The notes under the pieces: generated by a model
Database searches by the model: none
What the model saw: only the letters and a program-made list of their open reading frames with translations
Told to the model about the DNA's origin: nothing
Assembly: GCF_030817475.1 (NCBI RefSeq)
Contig: NZ_JAUSZJ010000002.1
Location: 5,222,626-5,286,625 of the forward strand
Origin: Streptomyces sp. V2I9
Lineage (GTDB): Bacteria > Actinomycetota > Actinomycetes > Streptomycetales > Streptomycetaceae
Length of the DNA stretch: 64,000 bases
Direction of reading: 5' to 3'
Position numbers and translations under genes: made by a program
Shown here: positions 25,203 to 32,282 of the stretch, piece by piece
Position numbering within the stretch: the stretch's first letter is position 1
How the letters are laid out: the number at the start of each line of letters is the position of its first letter

Positions 25203-25287
25203 TCTTTCTGCGCCGCCCGAGCGGGCCGAAAGATCCGGCCGGGAAGCGCAGACAGAAGTGAAACCCCCACCAGGGGTTGCATTTCAG

Positions 25288-25359
25288 TGGGCTATGGTGT
25301 AATTGGCAACACTACGGTTTCTGGTACCGTCATTCTAGGTTCGAGTCCTGGTAGCCCAG
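25288..25359 (+). tRNA. tRNA-Gln (anticodon CTG), copy 1
   Basis: A 72-base cloverleaf with acceptor stem TGGGCTA/TAGCCCA. The anticodon arm is ACGGT-loop-ACCGT with loop TTCTGGT, giving anticodon CTG, and the T arm contains GGTTCGAGTCC. CCA is not encoded. The anticodon reads CAG, the dominant Gln codon in this GC-rich genome. Confidence 0.96.
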
Positions 25360-25387
25360 CGCAGTACGAGCAAGATCAGCAGGACAA

Positions 25388-25460
25388 GCCCCCGTTGTGT
25401 AGCGGCCTAGCACGCTGCCCTCTCACGGCAGTAGCGCCGGTTCGAATCCGGTCGGGGGTA
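25388..25460 (+). tRNA. tRNA-Glu (anticodon CTC), copy 1
   Basis: A 73-base cloverleaf with acceptor stem GCCCCCG/CGGGGGT. The anticodon arm is CTGCC-CTCTCAC-GGCAG with anticodon CTC, and the T arm contains GGTTCGAATCC. CCA is not encoded. Confidence 0.96.
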
Positions 25461-25520
25461 CAGATCCTTCCCGCGAGAACATCTGGGTCGCACCCACGCT
25501 CTCGATGCAGGATCGCTAGG

Positions 25521-25593
25521 GCCCCCGTTGTGTAGCGGCCTAGCACGCTGCCCTCTCACGGCAGTAGCGCCGGTTCGAATCCGGTCGGGGGTA
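25521..25593 (+). tRNA. tRNA-Glu (anticodon CTC), copy 2
   Basis: This gene is identical in sequence to the Glu tRNA at 25388-25460, with the same CTC anticodon and acceptor stem. It lies 60 bases after copy 1. Confidence 0.96.
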
Positions 25594-25605
25594 CTTGTCA
25601 CACCA

Positions 25606-25677
25606 TGGGCTATGGTGTAATTGGCAACACTACGGTTTCTGGTACCGTCATTCTAGGTTCGAGTCCTGGTAGCCCAG
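25606..25677 (+). tRNA. tRNA-Gln (anticodon CTG), copy 2
   Basis: This gene is identical to the Gln tRNA at 25288-25359 and lies 12 bases after the second Glu tRNA. Confidence 0.96.
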
Positions 25678-25697
25678 CGCAAGTCAGCAGTAACCAC

Positions 25698-25770
25698 GCC
25701 CCCGTTGTGTAGCGGCCTAGCACGCTGCCCTCTCACGGCAGTAGCGCCGGTTCGAATCCGGTCGGGGGTA
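25698..25770 (+). tRNA. tRNA-Glu (anticodon CTC), copy 3
   Basis: This is a third identical Glu tRNA, followed after 14 bases by a terminator hairpin that closes the cluster. Confidence 0.96.
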
Positions 25771-25784
25771 CAACACAGCAGTAC

Positions 25785-25818
25785 GGGAAGGCCCTTCACC
25801 CCGGTGGAGGGCCTTCCC
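25785..25818 (+). terminator. Terminator of the tRNA cluster
   Basis: GGGAAGGCCCT (25785-25795) and AGGGCCTTCCC (25808-25818) form a perfect 11-bp stem with a 12-base loop just after the last tRNA. Confidence 0.8.
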
Positions 25819-25837
25819 GCTGTTCCGGCAGACCCTG

Positions 25838-26022
25838 TCACAGGCCGTACCGGCAGGCCGGCTCCTCGCCCCGCGCGAGTCGCCGCAGCGGCATCAACGG
25901 CGGCTCGTACAGCGCCGCAGACGCGAGGCCTTCTCGACCTGTTCGGCCTCCGACTCGTGCGCCTCCATCGCGTCCAGGTCGTGCGTCGCGGCCTGCTCCA
26001 TGATCCGGGCCCGGCGGCTCAA
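25838..26022 (-). pseudogene. Possible frameshifted small gene
   Basis: On the minus strand a frame running from TTG 26022 / ATG 26001 reads LSRRARIMEQAATHDLDAMEAHE and on to EQVEKASR, then stops. One base back in phase the text continues as ALYEPPLMPLRRLARGEE and ends CRYGL, stopping at 25838. The two pieces look like one small protein interrupted by a one-base deletion near 25920-25930. It could also be chance in GC-rich DNA. The remaining sequence to 26169 shows no feature. Confidence 0.3.
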
Positions 26023-26169
26023 GCAGCCGATGTCACACGGGAATCCGGGCCGGGCGGCCCCGGCGTGCCGCCTCTCGCGGCGCGGCGACGCCGGGATGCG
26101 GACCGGCTCGCCCGCCGATCCTCAGGGTGGGGGCCGGGGCAGTCGCCCGCGGGGGCCGGGGCACGAGAA

Positions 26170-26198
26170 AAGGGCCGCCACGACGTCGGGGCGGCCTT
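26170..26198 (-). terminator. Terminator of ndgR
   Basis: Read on the minus strand, GGCCGCC and GGCGGCC form a stem around a 10-base loop, followed by CTTTTC. This is a standard intrinsic terminator about 110 bases after the ndgR stop codon. Confidence 0.7.
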
Positions 26199-26309
26199 AC
26201 GGAAGGACGGAAAGACGGAAAGGGGGGAGGGGGAGCAGCGGGGGAGCGCAGGCGAGCGGCCCGTCCACCCCGTGCGGGGGCGGTGCTTCCGTGCCGTACG
26301 ACGAGGAGG

Positions 26310-27026
26310 TCAGCCGCTGCGGCGCAGTGCCTCGCTCAGCCGGGCCGCCGAGTCGATGACCGCCTGGGCGTGCATCCGGCCCGGGTGGCGCGTCAGCCGC
26401 TCGATCGGTCCGGAGACCGAGACCGCCGCGACCACCCGGTTCGAGGGGCCGCGCACTGGCGCGGAGACCGAGGCGACGCCCGGCTCGCGCTCGCCGATCG
26501 ACTGGGCCCAGCCCCGCCGCCGTACGCCGGAGAGCGCCGTCGCCGTGAACCGGGCGCCCTGGAGGCCCCGGTGCAGGCGCTCCGGCTCCTCCCAGGCCAT
26601 CAGGATCTGCGCGGAGGAGCCCGCCTTCATCGTGAGCGTGGAGCCGACCGGCACCGTGTCCCGGAGTCCGGACAGCCGTTCCGCCGCCGCCACGCAGATG
26701 CGCATGTCGCCCTGCCGGCGGTAGAGCTGCGCGCTCTCGCCGGTGATGTCGCGCAGGTGGGTGAGCACCGGTCCGGCCGTGGCCAGCAGGCGGTCCTCGC
26801 CCGCCGCGGCGGCCAGTTCCGACAGCCGCGGGCCGAGGATGAACCGGCCCTGCATGTCCCTCGCCACCATCCGGTGGTGTTCCAGTGCCACGGCCAGTCG
26901 ATGGGCCGTGGGCCGTGCGAGCCCGGTCGCCGCGACCAGCCCGGCGAGGGTGGCCGGACCGGACTCCAGGGCGCTCAATACCAGAGCCGCCTTGTCGAGA
27001 ACGCCGACGCCGCTAGAGTTGTCCAT
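26310..27026 (-). CDS. ndgR: IclR-family regulator NdgR/AreB
   Basis: A 238-residue IclR-type transcription factor. The N-terminal winged helix-turn-helix spans about residues 8-65 (LDKAALVLSALE to TGLARPTAHRLAVALEHHRMV) and the effector-binding domain follows (GSTLTMKAGSSAQILMAW). Divergent orientation from leuCD identifies it as NdgR, called AreB in S. clavuligerus, which regulates leucine and other amino acid genes and influences antibiotic production. The ATG at 27026 has GGGAG 9 bases upstream; the frame open to 27122 has no site. An inverted repeat in the shared promoter region (27057-27085) is a candidate binding site. Confidence 0.93.
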   Translation of the reverse strand: MDNSSGVGVLDKAALVLSALESGPATLAGLVAATGLARPTAHRLAVALEHHRMVARDMQGRFILGPRLSELAAAAGEDRLLATAGPVLTHLRDITGESAQLYRRQGDMRICVAAAERLSGLRDTVPVGSTLTMKAGSSAQILMAWEEPERLHRGLQGARFTATALSGVRRRGWAQSIGEREPGVASVSAPVRGPSNRVVAAVSVSGPIERLTRHPGRMHAQAVIDSAARLSEALRRSG

Positions 27027-27056
27027 ACGACGATACTCCCGTCTCACTCTGTGAAA

Positions 27057-27085
27057 CGCAAGTTCAATTTTCCGAGGAAGTTGCG
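27057..27085. promoter_or_regulatory. Candidate NdgR operator between ndgR and leuC
   Basis: CGCAAGTTC (27057-27065) and GAAGTTGCG (27077-27085) are inverted arms with one mismatched pair and an AT-rich 11-base spacer. The position, 31 bases from the ndgR start and 115 bases from leuC, suits control of both genes. Confidence 0.5.
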
Positions 27086-27168
27086 AACCTGTACCGGCGG
27101 CCGCACAACGGCTCGTAGCCACCGCCCCGCACGGGGGTACGGACGGAGGCGCACCGAATCTCTAGTTG

Positions 27169-27188
27169 GGCCGGCGACGACGCCGGCC
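27169..27188 (+). promoter_or_regulatory. Hairpin directly before the leuC ribosome site
   Basis: GGCCGGCG (27169-27176) and CGCCGGCC (27181-27188) form a perfect 8-bp stem with an ACGA loop, immediately followed by the GGAGGG ribosome site. It could modulate translation of leuCD. Confidence 0.5.
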
Positions 27189-27200
27189 GGAGGGAAAGCG

Positions 27201-28628
27201 ATGGGTAGGACACTCGCGGAGAAGGTCTGGGACGACCATGTGGTCCGGCGGGCGGAGGGCGAGCCCGACCTCCTCTTCATCGATCTGCACCTCCTGCACG
27301 AGGTGACCAGCCCGCAGGCCTTCGACGGCCTGCGCCAGGCCGGCCGTCCCGTTCGACGCCTCGACCTCACCATCGCCACCGAGGACCACAACACCCCGAC
27401 CCTCGACATCGACAAGCCGATCGCCGACCCGGTCTCCCGCGCCCAGCTGGAGACTCTGCGCAAGAACTGCGCGGACTTCGGCGTCCGGCTGCACCCGCTC
27501 GGCGACGTCGAGCAGGGCGTGGTGCACGTGGTCGGCCCGCAGCTGGGGCTGACCCAGCCCGGCACCACCGTGGTCTGCGGCGACTCCCACACCTCCACCC
27601 ACGGCGCGTTCGGCGCGCTGGCGTTCGGCATCGGCACCAGCCAGGTGGAGCACGTCCTGGCCACCCAGACGCTGCCGCTGGCCCGCCCGAAGACCATGGC
27701 GATCACCGTCGAGGGCGAGCTGCCCGAGGAGGTCACCGCCAAGGACCTGATCCTGGCGATCATCGCCCGGATCGGCACCGGCGGCGGCCAGGGTTACATC
27801 CTCGAATACCGCGGTCCCGCCATCGAGAAGCTCTCGATGGAGGCCCGGATGACCATCTGCAACATGTCGATCGAGGCCGGCGCCCGCGCGGGCATGATCG
27901 CTCCCGACGCCACCACCTTCGACTACCTCAAGGGCCGCGACCACGCCCCCGAGGGTGAGGACTGGGACGCCGCCGTCGCGTACTGGAAGACCCTGCGCTC
28001 CGACGACGACGCGGTGTTCGACGCCGAGGTCGTCATCGACGCAACCGAACTCGCCCCGTTCGTCACCTGGGGCACCAATCCGGGCCAGGGCGCCCCGCTC
28101 TCCGCCAGCGTCCCCGACCCCGCTTCGTACGAGGACGCCTCGGAGCGCCACGCCGCAGAAAAGGCCCTGGAGTACATGGGGTTGACCGCCGGACAGCCGC
28201 TGCGCGAGATCAGTGTCGACACCGTCTTCGTAGGTTCGTGCACCAACGGCCGCATCGAGGACCTGCGCAACGCGGCCTCGATCCTGGACGGGCGCAAAGT
28301 CGCCGACGGCGTACGGATGCTGGTCGTCCCCGGCTCCGTCCGGGTCGCCCTCCAGGCCGTCTCCGAGGGCCTGGACAAGGTCTTCACCGAGGCCGGAGCC
28401 GAATGGCGGCACGCCGGTTGCTCGATGTGCCTCGGCATGAACCCCGACCAACTGGCTCCCGGCGAGCGCTCCGCCTCCACCTCGAACCGCAACTTCGAGG
28501 GGCGGCAGGGCAAGGGCGGCCGCACCCACCTGGTCTCGCCCCAGGTCGCCGCCGCCACCGCGGTGCTGGGCCATCTGGCCTCGCCCGCCGACCTGTCCGA
28601 CGCCCGTACCCCCGCCGGAGTCCGATAG
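27201..28628 (+). CDS. leuC: 3-isopropylmalate dehydratase large subunit
   Basis: A 475-residue aconitase-family subunit that, with LeuD, converts 2-isopropylmalate to 3-isopropylmalate in leucine synthesis. The [4Fe-4S] cluster ligands are the Cys in FVGSCTNGR and the two in GCSMCLGMN. Substrate and active-site blocks CGDSHTSTHGAFGALAFGIGTSQVEHVLATQ and STSNRNFEGRQG are intact. The ATG at 27201 follows GGAGGGAAAGCG. leuD starts 2 bases after the stop codon. Regulation by NdgR is likely. Confidence 0.97.
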   Translation: MGRTLAEKVWDDHVVRRAEGEPDLLFIDLHLLHEVTSPQAFDGLRQAGRPVRRLDLTIATEDHNTPTLDIDKPIADPVSRAQLETLRKNCADFGVRLHPLGDVEQGVVHVVGPQLGLTQPGTTVVCGDSHTSTHGAFGALAFGIGTSQVEHVLATQTLPLARPKTMAITVEGELPEEVTAKDLILAIIARIGTGGGQGYILEYRGPAIEKLSMEARMTICNMSIEAGARAGMIAPDATTFDYLKGRDHAPEGEDWDAAVAYWKTLRSDDDAVFDAEVVIDATELAPFVTWGTNPGQGAPLSASVPDPASYEDASERHAAEKALEYMGLTAGQPLREISVDTVFVGSCTNGRIEDLRNAASILDGRKVADGVRMLVVPGSVRVALQAVSEGLDKVFTEAGAEWRHAGCSMCLGMNPDQLAPGERSASTSNRNFEGRQGKGGRTHLVSPQVAAATAVLGHLASPADLSDARTPAGVR

Positions 28629-28630
28629 CC

Positions 28631-29224
28631 ATGGAAGCATTCACCACCCACACCGGCCGGGCCGTTCCGCTGCGCCGCAGCAACGTCGACACCGACCAGA
28701 TCATCCCCGCCCACTGGCTGAAGAAGGTCACCCGCGACGGGTTCGAGGACGGCCTCTTCGAAGCCTGGCGCAAGGACGAGAACTTCGTCCTCAACCGCCC
28801 CGAACGCCAGGGAGCCTCGGTCCTGGTCGCGGGCCCCGACTTCGGTACGGGTTCCTCCCGCGAGCACGCGGTCTGGGCCCTGCAGAACTTCGGCTTCAAG
28901 GCCGTCGTCTCCTCCCGCTTCGCCGACATCTTCCGCGGCAACTCGCTGAAGAACGGCCTGCTCACCGTGGTTCTGGAGCAGTCGGTCGTCGACGCCCTCT
29001 GGGAGCTGACGGAGGCCGACCCGACCGCCGAGGTGACCGTCGACCTGGAGGCGCGCCAAGTCCGTGCCGGAGGCGTCACCGCCGACTTCGAGCTCGACGA
29101 GAACGCCCGCTGGCGGCTGCTCAACGGCCTCGACGACATCAGCCTCACCCTTCAGAACGAAGCGGACATCGCCGCCTACGAGGCGGCCCGGCCGGCCTTC
29201 AAGCCGCGTACCATTGCCGCCTGA
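28631..29224 (+). CDS. leuD: 3-isopropylmalate dehydratase small subunit
   Basis: A 197-residue swivelling small subunit of isopropylmalate isomerase. Signatures are NVDTDQIIPAHWLKK near the N-terminus and GPDFGTGSSREHAVWAL. It assembles with LeuC in the cytoplasm. The 2-base gap to leuC and the strong terminator afterwards define a two-gene operon. Confidence 0.97.
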   Translation: MEAFTTHTGRAVPLRRSNVDTDQIIPAHWLKKVTRDGFEDGLFEAWRKDENFVLNRPERQGASVLVAGPDFGTGSSREHAVWALQNFGFKAVVSSRFADIFRGNSLKNGLLTVVLEQSVVDALWELTEADPTAEVTVDLEARQVRAGGVTADFELDENARWRLLNGLDDISLTLQNEADIAAYEAARPAFKPRTIAA

Positions 29225-29240
29225 GCAGCGCTTTTCCAGG

Positions 29241-29274
29241 ACTGCGCCCCCTGCCTCCCGGCAGGGGGCGCAGT
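29241..29274 (+). terminator. Terminator of leuCD
   Basis: Arms 29241-29255 and 29260-29274 are perfectly complementary over 15 bases with a TCCC loop, 17 bases after the leuD stop codon. Confidence 0.88.
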
Positions 29275-29328
29275 CGCTTGTTGAGACCCCGTCGGGCGAC
29301 AACTCGCCCCAGATGGCACAATCGGTGC

Positions 29329-29556
29329 ATGGAACGCGACAGCCAACTCAAGCTCTATGGCCAAGTCGCCGACCGATTGAAGGAAGCGCACGCGAAGGTG
29401 CGTGCACTGCAAGTCCCGGAGAGCGTACGGATGGCGCTGGCCCGGAAGCTGCTGGTCGTCACGGCCGCGGCGAAGCACGATCTCCCGGACGCGGCAAGGC
29501 GTCTGGACCGGTTGATGATGGACCTCGACGAGGGCCGATTCCCCGAAGGTGACTGA
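29329..29556 (+). CDS. Small conserved helical protein, 75 aa
   Basis: A 75-residue, largely helical protein beginning MERDSQLKLYGQVADRLKEAH and ending DLDEGRFPEGD, with alternating basic and acidic stretches. A gene of this size sits between leuD and hupS in streptomycetes; I know of no function. The ATG at 29329 has no ribosome site but is preceded by CACAAT 6 bases upstream, so a leaderless mRNA is possible. Its nearness to hupS may be coincidental, since hupS has its own promoter. Confidence 0.75.
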   Translation: MERDSQLKLYGQVADRLKEAHAKVRALQVPESVRMALARKLLVVTAAAKHDLPDAARRLDRLMMDLDEGRFPEGD

Positions 29557-29618
29557 CACGTGGAACTGCGCATCGGTCGACTTCGTTGCGGCACTAGGGT
29601 GATTAGCCCGTTTCGTGT

Positions 29619-29647
29619 TTGATTTGCGGTATATATCTGCCTAACGT
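29619..29647 (+). promoter_or_regulatory. hupS promoter
   Basis: TTGATT (29619-29624), a 17-base spacer and TAACGT (29642-29647) in a locally AT-rich stretch (TATATAT at 29630-29636) form a good housekeeping promoter about 52 bases before the hupS start. Confidence 0.55.
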
Positions 29648-29698
29648 GCGAAAAAGCTTGAACACTTTCGTTCTGGCAATGTCTCCGAAGGGGAAGAC

Positions 29699-30358
29699 GT
29701 GAACAAGGCGCAGCTCGTAGAAGCGATTGCCGACAAGGTCGGCGGCCGTCAGCAGGCCGCGGACGCGGTCGATGCGGTACTCGACGCGATCGTGCGTGCC
29801 GTTGTCGCCGGGGACCGTGTCTCGGTCACCGGCTTCGGCTCGTTCGAGAAGGTCGACCGCCCCGCCCGGTACGCCCGCAACCCGCAGACGGGTGAGCGCG
29901 TCCGGGTCAAGAAGACCTCGGTGCCCCGCTTCCGCGCGGGTCAGGGCTTCAAGGACCTGGTGAGCGGCTCGAAGAAGCTCCCCAAGAACGACGTGGCCGT
30001 CAAGAAGGCCCCCAAGGGCAGCCTCTCGGGCGGATCTTCCGCCGCCCGTACGACGGTGAAGGCCGCCGCCGCCAAGAAGTCGGCGGCCAAGAAGGCCACG
30101 GCGAAGAAGACCACCGCCAAGAAGACGGCTCCGGCGAAGTCCGCCGCAGCCAAGAAGACCACCGCCAAGAAGACGACCGCGACGGCGAAGAAGGCGTCCG
30201 CGGCCGCGAAGAAGGCGACCCCGGCCAAGAAGACCGCGACGAAGACCGTCGCCAGCAAGACCGCGCCCGCCAAGAAGGCCACGGCGAAGAAGGCGCCCGC
30301 GAAGAAGACCACCGCGCGCAAGACCACGGCCAAGAAGGCCACCGCACGCAAGAAGTGA
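29699..30358 (+). CDS. hupS: HU-like nucleoid protein with lysine-rich tail, HupS
   Basis: A 219-residue DNA-binding protein. Residues 1-93 form a complete HU domain (MNKAQLVEAIADKVGG to RFRAGQGFKDLV). Residues about 100-219 are a histone H1-like tail of Ala, Lys and Thr repeats (AKKTTAKK, PAKKATAKK). HupS compacts the chromosome in spores and is expressed mainly in sporulating hyphae. The GTG at 29699 has GAAGGGGAA upstream. The tail makes the DNA internally repetitive, so copy-number changes between strains are expected. Confidence 0.96.
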   Translation: MNKAQLVEAIADKVGGRQQAADAVDAVLDAIVRAVVAGDRVSVTGFGSFEKVDRPARYARNPQTGERVRVKKTSVPRFRAGQGFKDLVSGSKKLPKNDVAVKKAPKGSLSGGSSAARTTVKAAAAKKSAAKKATAKKTTAKKTAPAKSAAAKKTTAKKTTATAKKASAAAKKATPAKKTATKTVASKTAPAKKATAKKAPAKKTTARKTTAKKATARKK

Positions 30359-30392
30359 GACGCGGGCACCCGCTCGCTCCTCACGACGCGCC

Positions 30393-30424
30393 GGGCCGGG
30401 CTCCCCTGAGGGGGAGCCCGGCCC
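30393..30424 (+). terminator. Terminator of hupS
   Basis: GGGCCGGGCTCCCC (30393-30406) pairs with GGGGAGCCCGGCCC (30411-30424) around a TGAG loop. Confidence 0.85.
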
Positions 30425-30481
30425 GCGGGCTGTCCGGCCCCGTTCGGCCCAGTGGCGCCGGCCGGACGGCCGGAAGCCGGA

Positions 30482-30685
30482 TCAGAAGGTCTGCAGCGTC
30501 ACCAGCGAGATCCGCAGGGCCGCACCCTCGCCCACGCCCTCGATCCGCACCCGCTGCCCCGGACGCAGCAGCAACAGGCCACCCGCGTCGAAGGCGGCGG
30601 CGCCGAACTCCACCGGCGTGCCGTCGTCCAGCAGCACACTGCCACAACGCGTCTCGGGGTCGTACGTGTACGAAGTCGCCTGCAT
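30482..30685 (-). CDS. Small beta-rich protein downstream of cofC, 67 aa
   Basis: A 67-residue protein starting MQATSYTYDPETRCGSVLLDDG. The pattern of short beta strands with GQRVRIEG suggests a small OB-like or barrel fold similar in length to cold-shock proteins, but RNP motifs are absent. It starts 10 bases after the cofC stop codon, so it is probably translated from the same mRNA. Function unknown. Confidence 0.7.
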   Translation of the reverse strand: MQATSYTYDPETRCGSVLLDDGTPVEFGAAAFDAGGLLLLRPGQRVRIEGVGEGAALRISLVTLQTF

Positions 30686-30695
30686 GGGCGGCAGC

Positions 30696-31379
30696 CTATC
30701 GGTCGCACACCGAGGCCGCAGCGGACGCGATCCGTGCCGTGTGCGGCCCCACCCCCAGGGTCAGAGCGACCCGCAGATCCTCTCCCGTGTCCACATCCCG
30801 GCGCACCGAGTCGACACCGGACAGCGCCATGTCGACCGCTCCCGACGCCAGGTGCCGGGCCCCGGACGGACCACCGAAAGCCGGACGGAATTCCGCGCCG
30901 CCCGCGGCGGACAGAAATGTCGTACCGATTCCGGCCGCGTCCCGGAGAAAAGCACGGGGAAAAGCGGAGGCAAAATCGAGCACCCGCGCCAATTCACCGG
31001 TGCGCAGCGCCGGCAGATCCGCGTTGAGCGAGGCCACCGCCGCGGCGGGCCGCAGGGTCCGCGCGACGCGCGCCCCGTGCGCGAGCGCGGCGTTGAGCCC
31101 GGCATCCGGAGCGTCCGGCACGATCCGCGCCCCGAGCGCCGAGAGCGCCGCCCCGGCCACCACGTCGTCCGTGACGACCACCACATCCCGCACCCGCGAA
31201 CAGTCCAGCGCCGCGGCCACCGTGTCCTGGGCGAACGCCAGCGCCAGCCGGGGTCGCGCGTCCTCGCCGGCCGCCCGTCCCAGGCGGCTCTTGGCCCGTG
31301 CGAGCGGCTTCAGCGGAACGACCAGGGACCAGGGCCCGGCCGGATCGGTGTTCGTGGCGATCTCCCCCTCCGTGCACAT
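30696..31379 (-). CDS. cofC: Phosphoenolpyruvate/2-phospholactate guanylyltransferase CofC (FbiD)
   Basis: A 227-residue nucleotidyltransferase of coenzyme F420 synthesis. It guanylylates a three-carbon phospho-acid, 2-phospholactate in archaea and phosphoenolpyruvate in mycobacteria. The family signature VPLKPLARAKSRLG near the N-terminus and SLNADLPALRTGEL are present, and the length is normal. F420 serves oxidoreductases in secondary metabolism. The divergent plsC start is 150 bases away. The remaining F420 genes are not in the window. Confidence 0.88.
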   Translation of the reverse strand: MCTEGEIATNTDPAGPWSLVVPLKPLARAKSRLGRAAGEDARPRLALAFAQDTVAAALDCSRVRDVVVVTDDVVAGAALSALGARIVPDAPDAGLNAALAHGARVARTLRPAAAVASLNADLPALRTGELARVLDFASAFPRAFLRDAAGIGTTFLSAAGGAEFRPAFGGPSGARHLASGAVDMALSGVDSVRRDVDTGEDLRVALTLGVGPHTARIASAAASVCDR

Positions 31380-31529
31380 GAGGACCTATTCTCGCCTGCC
31401 GGTACGACAACCCGGAGGACCGCTACCGAACGTGAGGCGTACGGTGTTCTCGACAGAGCAGGGGGCCGGGGCGGGAGACGACCGTCCGCAGCCGGCCGGC
31501 AAGCCGAAATCCTTCAGGAAGGTGTCCGA

Positions 31530-32282
31530 GTGTCCCGCCGCAGAATCGGCTTCTGGTACCGCCTGGCGGCGGTCATCGCCAAGCCGCCGCTGGTGGTTCT
31601 GTTCAAGCGCGACTGGCGGGGGGCGGAACACATTCCGGCCGACGGCGGATTCATCACCGTCGTCAATCACAACTCCTATCTGGACCCGCTCGCCTACGGC
31701 CACTTCCAGTACAACACCGGGCGGGTGCCCAGGTTCCTGGCGAAGGCCGGCCTCTTCCGCACCCCGTTCGTCGGGATGATGCTGCGCGGCACCGGCCAGA
31801 TCCCCGTCTACCGCGAGACCACCAACGCCCTGGACGCCTTCCGGGCCGCCGTGGACGCCATCGACCGCGGCGAGTGCGTCGCCTTCTACCCCGAGGGCAC
31901 CCTCACCCGCGACCCGGACATGTGGCCGATGGCCGGCAAGACCGGGGCCGCGCGCGTGGCGTTGATGACCAGGGTGCCCGTCGTGCCCGTCGCGCAGTGG
32001 GGCGCGAACCACGCGATGCCGCCGTACGCCAAGGAGAACAAGCTTCGGCTGTTCCCCCGCAAGACGCTGCGGGTGCAGGCCGGGCCGCCCGTCGACCTCA
32101 GCCGCTTCTACGAGCGGGAGCCCACCCCCGAGGTGCTGCGCGAGGCGACCGAGGCCATCATGGCGGCGGTCACCCGCCAGCTGGAGGACCTGCGCGGCGA
32201 GAAGGCGCCCGCCGAGCTCTACGATCACCGCAAAGCCCGTGCTGAACAACGGCGCAGGGCCCAGGGAAAGGGATCCATGTGA
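31530..32282 (+). CDS. plsC: 1-acyl-glycerol-3-phosphate acyltransferase (PlsC family)
   Basis: A 250-residue acyltransferase that makes phosphatidic acid from lysophosphatidic acid at the membrane. The H-x4-D catalytic motif is NHNSYLDP and the second block is FYPEGTLTRD. A hydrophobic N-terminal stretch (RLAAVIAKPPLVVLF) may anchor it. The GTG at 31530 has AGGAAGG upstream. The stop codon overlaps the gpsA start by 4 bases, so the two phospholipid genes are translationally coupled. Streptomyces has several plsC paralogues. Confidence 0.9.
   Translation: MSRRRIGFWYRLAAVIAKPPLVVLFKRDWRGAEHIPADGGFITVVNHNSYLDPLAYGHFQYNTGRVPRFLAKAGLFRTPFVGMMLRGTGQIPVYRETTNALDAFRAAVDAIDRGECVAFYPEGTLTRDPDMWPMAGKTGAARVALMTRVPVVPVAQWGANHAMPPYAKENKLRLFPRKTLRVQAGPPVDLSRFYEREPTPEVLREATEAIMAAVTRQLEDLRGEKAPAELYDHRKARAEQRRRAQGKGSM

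Noticed and set aside
25388..25770. Tandem repeat of about 130 bases that might be an array or CRISPR
   Set aside because: The repeats are identical tRNA genes with cloverleaf structure; the spacers are short and irregular.
25771..26309. Integrated element next to tRNA genes
   Set aside because: No integrase, no repeated tRNA 3' end and no change in gene content was seen; only a weak frameshifted small ORF is present.
30060..30356. Short tandem DNA repeats (AAGAAG-type) in hupS as a satellite or recombination site
   Set aside because: They encode the lysine-rich tail of HupS in frame and are explained by protein composition.
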